A stretch of DNA of 23,521 nucleotides from assembly GCA_030620115.1 (NCBI GenBank), contig JAUXFG010000052.1:1-23521 (forward strand), written 5' to 3'. The stretch comes from Candidatus Fermentibacterota bacterium (lineage in GTDB: Bacteria > JAFGKV01). Shown here piece after piece: positions 14,443 through 21,608 of this stretch. Below the pieces are notes generated by a model. It saw only the letters and a program-made list of their open reading frames with translations. It ran no database searches and had not been told where the DNA came from. Each line of letters starts with the position of its first letter. The first letter of the stretch is position 1. A program made the position numbers and the translations under genes.

Positions 14443-17400
14443 TTCCTCTCAGGGAAGCGCGGGTCTTTCCCGGACCGCATCCGCACGAATCAGAAGGATA
14501 ACTTCTGTTCTTGGACTCCTGGCCTTGTGTGTCATGCTTAGGGTATCCTCCGCCGAAACATTCGTGGTCACGACTAGCTCCGCCAGCGGAGAAGGATCGC
14601 TACGTCAAGCAATCATCGACGCAAATGCCACCGCCGGACTGGATACGGTGGTATTCAACATCCCCGGCTCGGGCCCCCACGTGATCATGCAATCGAACTC
14701 TCTCCCTTCGCTCTCTGATTCTACTGTCATTGACGGGTATACTCAACCAGACGCCGCGCCGGCCACGGAGAACTCCCCCGCCGACATCAAGATCGAGCTC
14801 AATGGGGGTTCCTCGGTGAATACTGGCTTCAGAATCACCGCCGCGGGCTGTACCATCAGAGGTCTGGCCGTCACCGGGTTCGCCTACGGCATCACACTCA
14901 CTGGCCCAGGCGGCACCAGAATCGAAGGGAACCATGTGGGCATGGATGCCTCCGGCTCCTTTGCCGGGAGGAACACTGTGGGCATCCGCATTCTCTCCCA
15001 GGGCCACACCATCGGAGGAACGGACCCGGGAGCACGTAACATCATCTCGGGCAACGGGGAGGACGGGATCCGTATCAATACAGGCCACTGGAGCACCGAA
15101 CCAGGTGTGGGGAATAGCATTCAAGGGAACTACATAGGTACTGGTGTTACGGGGACGACGGATCTGGGGAACGCAAGTTGTGGCATTGCCATCCAGTGGG
15201 GAGCCGATAACCTCATCGGCAGTGGGGATGGGGATGCCGGCAACATCATCGCCTATAATCAAGATGTGGGCGTCTTCGTGGCCCACGGGATTCGTAATGC
15301 AATCCTCTCGAATGCCGTGTTCTCCAATGGCGCCCTGGGAATCGATCTCTTGTGGGACTACTGGGATTCGGATCCCGACGGGGTGAACCCCAATGATGCC
15401 GGCGATGGGGATTGGGGAGCAAACGAATTGCAGAATTTCCCTGTGCTGACATCGATCGCAGTGACCAATGATTCGACTATCATTGGCGGGACGTTGCACA
15501 GCCTTCCTTTGACAGAATTCCTCATAGAGTTCTATTCCAATAGCGCAACGGATTTCACCAACTATGGCGAAGGTCAGACATCCCTGGGCTCGTCAGTAGT
15601 CACCACCGACGAGCAAGGCAATGGAGAATTCTCCGCGGCCTTTCCCCTGGTCTTGGCCCCCGGTCTCTCTATCTCTTCCACTGCCACGGATCCATTACAT
15701 AACACCTCTGAATTCAGTCTCTGCCTGGTATACATGGGCAGCCTCCTGGTGACAAATACCAATGATACCGGGCCAGGCTCACTGCGAAACGCATTCACCA
15801 ATGCCAATCTCACGGTGGGCGCCGACACCATCGCCTTCGACATTCCCGGGCCGGGGCCTTTTACGATTCGCCCGGCCGCGGCGCTGCCGGGGCTCAATGA
15901 GAGCGTGGTGATCGACGGCTATACCCAGCCGGGAGCATCGCCGGCCTCATCTCTGGATCCTCCCGTGCTGCAAATCGAGCTTGACGGGAGCGTTGCGGGA
16001 ATCGGAGCCTCGGGGATCACGCTCTTTGGGGGGAGCAGTACTGTCCGAGGATTAGCCATCAACGGCTTCGATGCATACGGCATCATTTTGGATCAATCGG
16101 GCAATAATGTCATAGAAGGAAGCTTTGTGGGGGCCGATATCTCGGGGACGGCGGAGCGCGGCAACGGGGGCGGCATCCATGTGGGCTCGATGGGCAACAC
16201 AATAGGCGGCCGGGCTCCCCACGCCCGAAATGTGATTGCAGGCAATCGCGGCGATGGCATCACGGTGCGGGGGAGGGATAACCTGATTCTTGGCAACTTT
16301 GTTGGCACTGATCTTTCAGGAACATGCGCCCTCGGGAACGGCAACGGGATCGTGCTCAGCAGCGGCAATGTGGTGGGCGGCGAAGAGCCAGAGGCGAGTA
16401 ATCTCGTATCCGGCAACCTTGGTGACGGCATCATTGTGCTCGGCTCAGAGAATCTCATTGAAGGAAACCGGATCGGATCAGGCAGCGCAGAAAGCTCAGG
16501 GAATGGCGGCGCGGGGATACGGATCGGCGAATCCTCAGAACCCCTGTTTTCTTGTTTCGCTGAAGAGAAGGGGATCCACAACGATGGCCTCGGCGAAACA
16601 TCCGTCGGGCCGCCGGTGGCACAAGGCAACGCGATCCTGTCGAACAGCATCTCTATGAATGGCGGACTCGGCATCGACATCTCGCCTCCAGGAGTGAACC
16701 AAAACGATAGTGGCGACTATGATGACGGGCCAAATGGAGGGCAGAACTTCCCAGTGCTCACCCAGGTCCTTACATCGGGTGACTCTACCCTTATCCAGGG
16801 AATTCTGAACAGCACGCCTGGGAGCGCATTTCGCATCGACTTCTTCCTGAGCAACGCCCCCGACGGCACCGGCTACGGCGAAGGCGAAACCTTTCTGTGC
16901 ACCACCAACGTGGCTACCAATGGTGCAGGCAATGCAGTGATTGAAGCCATCGTTCCCTCTATTCTCCCCACAGGAAGCTTCATCTCATGCACTGCAACGG
17001 ACTCAGAGAACAACACATCGGAGTTCAGCCAATGCCTTGCGATTCAAGGCGATATGGTCGTGACGAATACCAAGAACAGCGGTCCTGGCTCGCTTCGCCT
17101 GGCGATTCTTACTGCCAACACCACCGACGATCCGGATACCATCAGCTTCGATACCCCTGGAGCGGGACCCCACATCATTCGGCTGACATCGCCGCTGCCG
17201 GATATCGTCGCCCCAGTGGTCTTAGACGGCTACACGCAATCCGGTTCAATACCCGCAACCGAAGCCGCTCCCGCCACGCTGCAAATCCGGCTCCATGGGG
17301 CACTGACCTCCCAGGGCTCCTGTGGCCTCTCCATCGTGGCAGGGAACAGCACGGTGCGAGGTCTTCTTATCAGTGCATTCCCCGATTGTGGAATCCGTCT

Positions 17401-18901
17401 TAGCGAGAATGGGAACAATCTCATCGAGGGCAACTGGATCGGCGTCTCTAGCAATGCCGGCGGGGGCAATGGGGCGTGCGGCATTCTTGTTCTTGACTCC
17501 TCCTGCAACACTATTGGCGGGATGTCGATGGCGGCGCGGAACATCATCTCCGGGAATCAGGCCGATGGCATCCGTCTCGATGGCGCGGATGCCTACAACA
17601 ATGTGGTGCAGGGGAACTTCATCGGCACAAGTAGCACCGGAATGGAGACATGCGGCAATTCGGGGTGCGGCGTGGCAATCGGTGGTCCTCATAACACGAT
17701 CGGGGGCAGCGCGGTTGCCGCTCGAAATGTCATATCCGGCAATGCCTCCAATGGCGTGGCTTTGGATGAAAGCGGAGCGCACGGGAACACCGTGCAGGGA
17801 AATTTCATCGGCACGGATGCCTCGGGTCGGCACGCTCTTGGGAATGGGGGCTGCGGCATATGGGTTCGTACCGCGGACAACCTCATTGGGGGCCCCGCAG
17901 AGGGTGCACGGAATATCATCTCCGCGAACCACATGGGAGGCATTTGCCTCGCATACGTGAGCGCGAGGCGAAATGAAGTACAAGGCAACTCTATTGGAAC
18001 CGATGTGTCGGGTGAATTGCCCCTGGGGAACACGGGCTCCGGCCTGCTGGTACGTGGCGCCTCCGACAACACGGTTGGCGGCGATCAGGTCAACCGAGGT
18101 AATCTCATCGCCTACAATACGGAAGGCGGTATCGCGGTCACTTCCGGCGCACGAAATGCGCTGCTCTCCAATACGATTTCAGAAAACGGAGGCCTTGGTA
18201 TTGATCTCGGGAACACCGGTGTGACGGCGAACGATCCCGGAGACGGAGATAGCGGGGCCAATAACCTGCAGAACTTCCCGGAGCTTTTCACGGCACTGGC
18301 CGATTCCTTTTGGAGCATCACTCTGGAAGGATTGCTCAACAGTACACCCAACACGCTCTTCACGATACAGTTCTTCGTAAGCACGACCAACGATCCGTCC
18401 GGCTATGGCGAAGGCGGCCTGTTTCTCGGAGCGCACATAATCACCACTGACAGTCAAGGAAACGCCTCCTTCTCCGCCACATTTACAGGAGACCCCCTCC
18501 CGGCAGGCTCCTACGCCTCGGCAACAGCCACTGATCCTGGAAACAATACCTCGGAATTCGGCCGCTCCGTTCCTGTGCAAGGTGTGGGCTGCATTGAGCA
18601 GCCCCTGGTCTTGATCCACGGCGCTTCCGAGAGCTTTCCCAATCCCTTCAGCGGCAGGACACAGATCAAGTTGAGCTTGGCGGACCACTCGCCGGTGACT
18701 CTGAGAATCTACAACGTGGCAGGCGAGTTGATCAGAACAATGATCAGCTGCGACATGGCGCCAGGAGTGCATACCCTGATGTGGGACTGCCGTGACGTTA
18801 CAGGGCGCTTGGCGCCTCCGGGTGTGTACGTGTACCGGGTTCAAGCGCAAAGGATCAACCAATCGGGCAGAATGATTCGGATTGAGGGATTGAGGGATTG
18901 A
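14432..18901 (+). CDS. Giant secreted right-handed beta-helix protein with C-terminal FlgD-type Ig domain
   Basis: This predicted exported protein has 1489 residues. A signal segment (~20-42, VLGLLALCVMLRVSSA) precedes three homologous modules, about 43-438, 439-874 and 875-1376. Each opens with a SLR motif (GEGSLRQAIIDANATAG; GPGSLRNAFTNANLTVG; GPGSLRLAILTANTT) and a VIDGYTQP signature. Parallel beta-helix rungs follow (RNVISGN, NLIEGN, FIGTD, NTIGG), and each module closes with a GYGEG...TATDxxxNTSEFS segment. Residues ~1398-1489 are a FlgD_ig-like domain (FPNPFSGRTQIKLSL, LRIYNVAGELIRTM, PPGVYVYRVQA), used in FCB bacteria as a surface-sorting tail. The start is ATG 14432 with GGAGGGG 3 nt before; the TTG at 14420 is unlikely. 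The last codons (GLRD-stop) lie inside an ATTGAGGG array. Likely a surface polysaccharide-binding or adhesion protein. Confidence 0.9.
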   Translation: MRSDSSQGSAGLSRTASARIRRITSVLGLLALCVMLRVSSAETFVVTTSSASGEGSLRQAIIDANATAGLDTVVFNIPGSGPHVIMQSNSLPSLSDSTVIDGYTQPDAAPATENSPADIKIELNGGSSVNTGFRITAAGCTIRGLAVTGFAYGITLTGPGGTRIEGNHVGMDASGSFAGRNTVGIRILSQGHTIGGTDPGARNIISGNGEDGIRINTGHWSTEPGVGNSIQGNYIGTGVTGTTDLGNASCGIAIQWGADNLIGSGDGDAGNIIAYNQDVGVFVAHGIRNAILSNAVFSNGALGIDLLWDYWDSDPDGVNPNDAGDGDWGANELQNFPVLTSIAVTNDSTIIGGTLHSLPLTEFLIEFYSNSATDFTNYGEGQTSLGSSVVTTDEQGNGEFSAAFPLVLAPGLSISSTATDPLHNTSEFSLCLVYMGSLLVTNTNDTGPGSLRNAFTNANLTVGADTIAFDIPGPGPFTIRPAAALPGLNESVVIDGYTQPGASPASSLDPPVLQIELDGSVAGIGASGITLFGGSSTVRGLAINGFDAYGIILDQSGNNVIEGSFVGADISGTAERGNGGGIHVGSMGNTIGGRAPHARNVIAGNRGDGITVRGRDNLILGNFVGTDLSGTCALGNGNGIVLSSGNVVGGEEPEASNLVSGNLGDGIIVLGSENLIEGNRIGSGSAESSGNGGAGIRIGESSEPLFSCFAEEKGIHNDGLGETSVGPPVAQGNAILSNSISMNGGLGIDISPPGVNQNDSGDYDDGPNGGQNFPVLTQVLTSGDSTLIQGILNSTPGSAFRIDFFLSNAPDGTGYGEGETFLCTTNVATNGAGNAVIEAIVPSILPTGSFISCTATDSENNTSEFSQCLAIQGDMVVTNTKNSGPGSLRLAILTANTTDDPDTISFDTPGAGPHIIRLTSPLPDIVAPVVLDGYTQSGSIPATEAAPATLQIRLHGALTSQGSCGLSIVAGNSTVRGLLISAFPDCGIRLSENGNNLIEGNWIGVSSNAGGGNGACGILVLDSSCNTIGGMSMAARNIISGNQADGIRLDGADAYNNVVQGNFIGTSSTGMETCGNSGCGVAIGGPHNTIGGSAVAARNVISGNASNGVALDESGAHGNTVQGNFIGTDASGRHALGNGGCGIWVRTADNLIGGPAEGARNIISANHMGGICLAYVSARRNEVQGNSIGTDVSGELPLGNTGSGLLVRGASDNTVGGDQVNRGNLIAYNTEGGIAVTSGARNALLSNTISENGGLGIDLGNTGVTANDPGDGDSGANNLQNFPELFTALADSFWSITLEGLLNSTPNTLFTIQFFVSTTNDPSGYGEGGLFLGAHIITTDSQGNASFSATFTGDPLPAGSYASATATDPGNNTSEFGRSVPVQGVGCIEQPLVLIHGASESFPNPFSGRTQIKLSLADHSPVTLRIYNVAGELIRTMISCDMAPGVHTLMWDCRDVTGRLAPPGVYVYRVQAQRINQSGRMIRIEGLRD

Positions 18902-18948
18902 GGGACCAGGAGAAGGAAGGGTTCAGGGTTCAGCGTTCAGCGTTCAGA
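18881..18948. repeat. ATTGAGGG x3 and GTTCAGN x4 arrays spanning a stop codon
   Basis: Three perfect ATTGAGGG units (18881-18904) carry the beta-helix protein's final codons and its TGA stop (18899-18901). After GACCAGGAGAAGGAAGG come four 7-bp units GTTCAGG/GTTCAGC/GTTCAGC/GTTCAGA (18921-18948). The FlgD-type domain proper ends at MIRIE, so GLRD appears to be repeat-encoded. Confidence 0.8.
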
Positions 18949-18969
18949 TGACAAAATGGGGAACAAGAG

Positions 18970-19069
18970 AGATTCCTCGCTCCTTTTAGTCACTCAGAAT
19001 GACAGGCTTTGAGGCTGCTGGGCGCGGCAATGCGTGTCATTCTGAGGGAGCGGAGCGACCGAAGAATCT
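18970..19069. repeat. Element A copies 3 and 4 as an inverted pair
   Basis: Copy 3 (18970-19004) reads on the minus strand as TGTCATTCTGAGTGACTAAA, then AGGAGCGAGGAATCT. Copy 4 (19035-19069) reads on the plus strand as TGTCATTCTGAGGGAGCGGA, then GCGACCGAAGAATCT. They face away from a 30-bp spacer, giving a 100-bp MITE-like inverted repeat between two plus-strand genes. A third, degraded version may follow near 19159-19180 (ATTCTGAAGAGGGATTCCTC). Confidence 0.8.
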
Positions 19070-19087
19070 GTGGGGAGAAGGAGAAAG

Positions 19088-19113
19088 AATCTGGAATCTG
19101 ACAATCTATAATA
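19088..19113 (+). repeat. AATCT word repeat
   Basis: AATCTGGAATCTGACAATCT then ATAATA: four AATCT-like words at 7-9 bp spacing. It shares the core AATCTATAAT with 957-985 and with the rRNA spacer repeat read on the rRNA-sense strand. Confidence 0.65.
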
Positions 19114-19192
19114 TGGAAGAAAGAGGGAATCAGAACCCCGGACGAGGGGACAAACTTGCTATTCTGAAGAGGGATTCCTCGGAGGGGCCGCT

Positions 19193-20227
19193 GTGCGAAT
19201 AAGAGAGATCATGAGGATCCTGCTCTCGCCCAAGAGAACGGTGCGCCAGAAGCGCAACCTGTTTCTGGGCGTCATCCAGTTCGCGGGAAAAAGAGTCCAC
19301 GCCCCGCACTATCCTGCTACCTTGACCATCGATCCATGCAATGCGTGCAACCTGCAGTGTCTCTTGTGTCCCGCCGGAAGAAAAGACTCTGGGAGACCCC
19401 AAGCCCTCATGAGCTTCCCCACCTTCAAACGAATCCTGGATGAATGCGGCAGATATCTTTGCTCAATCAATCTCTTCAACTGGGGAGAGCCCCTGCTCAA
19501 CAAAGACGTTCCGGCAATGGTTCGATATGCCACCCAGATGAACATTGATGTCAATATCAGCACCAACCTGAATCATCTCGATGATGCCATATGCAGGGAA
19601 CTGATCGAATCCCGGCTGACCAATCTGGTGATCTCGCTTGATGGGGCATCGCAGGAGTCGGTGAGCATATACCAGAAGGGAAGCGATTTCCAGGCGGTCC
19701 TGAGCAATATCGAGCGATTCGTCCAGAAGAAGAAGACGCTCGGAAGCAATCTTCCCCATCTCAGATGGCGTTTCCTTGTGAACAGGCACAACGAGAATGA
19801 AATCGACAAAGCAAGAGGAATGTCGGCTCGACTTGGGATAGATAGATTCGAACTGGGTTTCTTTCGATGTGATATGTCAAAGGAACTCCTCCTTGACCAT
19901 GAAGCCCAATATGAATCTGTGGAGCCATGGTTGCCAAGAGATGAGAGCTTGTCGATGTACAACTACGCCCAGAGACGGAAAAAGGTAACCAAGCGCATCT
20001 GCAGGCTCTTATGGTTCGAATCCGTTATTCACCCAGACGGCTCTGTGTCTCCCTGTTGTGCCTGTTGGCCCAAGCGCTACGACTTCGGCAATATTCATGA
20101 ATCATCTTTTCGGGCAATATGGAATGGCCCTCACTACCGGGACGCTCGCCGAATAAGTCGAGGAGATGATGTCTCTGCACGTGATAATATCTGCGGCATC
20201 TGCAAGAAGAATAATGCGGAGATCTAG
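19193..20227 (+). CDS. Radical SAM protein with SPASM-type C-terminus
   Basis: This predicted 344-residue iron-sulphur enzyme binds the SAM-cleaving 4Fe-4S cluster through CNLQCLLC (Cys52, Cys56, Cys59); an extra Cys49 precedes it. NLFNWGEPLLN and VISLDGASQESVSIYQKGSD are typical radical-SAM barrel motifs. A SPASM/twitch-like end carries Cys270, the CCAC cluster (288-291) after HPDGSVSP, FGNI...FRAIWN, and CGIC (334-337), so auxiliary clusters are likely. Such proteins modify peptides, sugars or cofactors; no substrate gene is adjacent. The start is GTG 19193, with GGAGGGG 5 nt upstream; ATG 19211 is the alternative. The preceding DNA is an element A cluster. Confidence 0.88.
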   Translation: MRIREIMRILLSPKRTVRQKRNLFLGVIQFAGKRVHAPHYPATLTIDPCNACNLQCLLCPAGRKDSGRPQALMSFPTFKRILDECGRYLCSINLFNWGEPLLNKDVPAMVRYATQMNIDVNISTNLNHLDDAICRELIESRLTNLVISLDGASQESVSIYQKGSDFQAVLSNIERFVQKKKTLGSNLPHLRWRFLVNRHNENEIDKARGMSARLGIDRFELGFFRCDMSKELLLDHEAQYESVEPWLPRDESLSMYNYAQRRKKVTKRICRLLWFESVIHPDGSVSPCCACWPKRYDFGNIHESSFRAIWNGPHYRDARRISRGDDVSARDNICGICKKNNAEI

Positions 20228-20285
20228 TGAAGCTGCGCCTCAAACCGACGAGTGATCACCGTCGCACCGCTCGGTTCGGCGCAGC

Positions 20286-20364
20286 GATGCTGGTTTCTGG
20301 ATACTGGATGAAACCCGGATCGTTCCGTTCTCCTTCCAGCATCAAGCATCCAGAAACCAGCATC
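20286..20364. repeat. 17-bp inverted repeat with related words between the arms
   Basis: GATGCTGGTTTCTGGAT (20286-20302) is exactly complementary to ATCCAGAAACCAGCATC (20348-20364). Between them lie further variants (ACTGGATG, CCAGCATC, AAGCATC). It is 60 bp past the radical SAM stop and could act as a transcript-end hairpin, but lacks a T-run. Confidence 0.75.
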
Positions 20365-20568
20365 AGCTCGCAGCTAACCTACAACCGTTGTCGCAAAACT
20401 CGACTCGTTTGTGAAGTTTCCAACCCATTGAAGACGGCTAGTGCGGATTCTTCATCGGACGCCATGGCGTAGCGCCGAATGGTAGTCTGCGGGTACTTCC
20501 TCCCGTGAAGGGGTCTTCCCGTCACAGTCCAACCCATCGATCCATTGGAATCAGCCAAAAGAGAAGGC

Positions 20569-20596
20569 TTGACGTAGGCGGGGGAATATATATCAT
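20569..20596 (+). promoter_or_regulatory. Predicted sigma70 promoter of the tetR-zinc ribbon operon
   Basis: TTGACG (20569-20574) and TATCAT (20591-20596) are 16 bp apart, each one mismatch from consensus. The TetR start codon lies about 55 bp downstream. Confidence 0.6.
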
Positions 20597-20604
20597 TGAG
20601 CCCT

Positions 20605-20617
20605 AACTCAATGAGTT
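20605..20617. promoter_or_regulatory. Candidate TetR operator
   Basis: AACTCA-A-TGAGTT is a dyad just after the -10 box, and the word ACTCAAT recurs at 20621-20627. Autoregulation through a dyad at this position is common for TetR-family genes; assignment here is inference. Confidence 0.45.
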
Positions 20618-20651
20618 TCCACTCAATAGCGGTGCATAGAGAGATGGAAAA

Positions 20652-21233
20652 ATGACCGTACGTCAAGAACAGAAGCAGAAAACGCGCGCAAAGCTTCTGC
20701 GTGTGGCCTTGCGTATCTTCAGCAAGAAGGGGATCATGGCCACCCGGGCTGCTGATATAGCCAAGGCCGCCGGTCTTTCCCACGGCAGTGTGTTCGCGCA
20801 TTTCCCAACGCGGGACGATCTCGTCACCGCAGTCATTGAGGAGTTCGGAAAGAGGGTGACCAGAAAGACCCATGATGTGGTCAATCAAAACGCGATCGTG
20901 CGGGAGGTCCTTGTCTCTCATCTTTCGATCCTCGCGCAATACGAGGACTTCTACACGCGACTCGTTATGGAGGGCCCACTGCTGCCTCCTACTGCTCGGA
21001 GTACACTCATTGGAGTCCAATCGGCCATCGCTTTGCATCTGTCCGCCGCGATGAAACGAGAAATGGCGGAAGGCACGATCCGGCAGGTTTCACTGCCGCT
21101 GATCTTCAACACATGGCTCGGATTGGTCCATCATTATCTCGTGAACGGAGACCTCTTCGCGCCCCGGGAATCGGTCCTGACCCGATATGGCCAGGACCTT
21201 CTCGATCACTACATGGGACTATTGGTTCCCTAG
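20652..21233 (+). CDS. TetR/AcrR-family transcriptional regulator
   Basis: This predicted 193-residue repressor has an N-terminal helix-turn-helix (~8-56), with ALRIFSKKGIMATRAADIAK and AAGLSHGSVFAHFPTRDDL as the classic TetR recognition region. The C-terminal helical ligand domain ends in FNTWLGLVHHYLVNGDLFA. The inducer is unknown. The start ATG is preceded by GAGAGATGG, a weak Shine-Dalgarno sequence. It sits 17 bp before the zinc-ribbon gene in the same direction. No efflux or enzyme gene follows directly, so its target is probably its own operon or a distant locus. The promoter and dyad upstream suggest self-repression. Confidence 0.9.
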   Translation: MTVRQEQKQKTRAKLLRVALRIFSKKGIMATRAADIAKAAGLSHGSVFAHFPTRDDLVTAVIEEFGKRVTRKTHDVVNQNAIVREVLVSHLSILAQYEDFYTRLVMEGPLLPPTARSTLIGVQSAIALHLSAAMKREMAEGTIRQVSLPLIFNTWLGLVHHYLVNGDLFAPRESVLTRYGQDLLDHYMGLLVP

Positions 21234-21250
21234 TGGAAAGGAGCTGAAAA

Positions 21251-21493
21251 ATGAGCACGCAATGCATCTCCTGCGGCATGCCCTTGGAGAAGAAGGAGGA
21301 TTACCCGTTGGGTGACATGAGCAAGGACTACTGTCTTCATTGCGCCCGGCCCGACGGGGCTTTGAAATCCTACGACGAGGCCCTGGCGGGGATGTCAGCA
21401 TTCATGGTAAAGACCCAGGGCCTTGACGAGGCAGCAGCCGGAAATGCCGCAAAGACTTTGATGGCCAAGATGCCGGCGTGGCAGGGGATCTGA
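21251..21493 (+). CDS. Small zinc-ribbon protein
   Basis: This 80-residue soluble protein has two Cys pairs: CISC (Cys5, Cys8) and CLHC (Cys28, Cys31), with GMPL after the first and ARPDGALKSYDE after the second. This is the pattern of the putative zinc-ribbon family whose members start TxCxSCGMPM. The C-terminal half is helical (GLDEAAAGNAAKTLMAKMPA). The family role is not established; zinc binding is very likely. AAAGGAG lies 7 nt before the ATG, and the 17-bp gap after the TetR stop indicates co-transcription. Confidence 0.85.
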   Translation: MSTQCISCGMPLEKKEDYPLGDMSKDYCLHCARPDGALKSYDEALAGMSAFMVKTQGLDEAAAGNAAKTLMAKMPAWQGI

Positions 21494-21515
21494 CGATTCT
21501 TTTGGATTCACTGGA

Positions 21516-21548
21516 GGGGGCACGATCCGCCAGCCGGCGGATGCCCCC
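21516..21548 (+). repeat. Element D, copy 2 (compound hairpin)
   Basis: GGGGGCA, CGA bulge, TCCGCC, loop AGCC, GGCGGA, TGCCCCC. It has the same two-stem architecture as 8982-9014 with the outer stem longer. It lies 22 bp past the zinc-ribbon stop and could help end that transcript. Confidence 0.7.
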
Positions 21549-21608
21549 TACCATTGACTACCACAGCTTCACACATGTCTTGCCTATGACACATCCCCGC
21601 CGGCTGGC

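Larger units (their letters stand above)
20228..20651. other. Gene-free stretch with large inverted repeat and tetR control region
   Basis: The first part (20286-20364) is an inverted repeat of GATGCTGG/TTCTGGAT words. The rest (20410-20560) shows nothing supported. The last 80 bp hold the promoter and dyads for the TetR gene. The minus-strand frame 20379-21038 runs across the TetR coding region and is a shadow. Confidence 0.6.

Noticed and set aside
14600-15499. 299-residue minus-strand frame opposite the beta-helix gene
   Set aside because: It lies wholly antisense to a well-supported repeat protein, and its composition reflects the GC-rich repeat codons. No ribosome binding site or family motif.
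17246-17983. 245-residue minus-strand frame and a 212-residue plus frame in module three
   Set aside because: Both are out-of-frame shadows of the beta-helix rungs; periodic DNA opens all frames.
14900-18500. Regular repeats that might look like a CRISPR or minisatellite array
   Set aside because: The periodicity is protein-level (beta-helix rungs) with diverged DNA; no constant repeat with unique spacers.
20379-21038. 219-residue minus frame
   Set aside because: Crosses the TetR promoter and coding region in antisense; no start signals or motifs.
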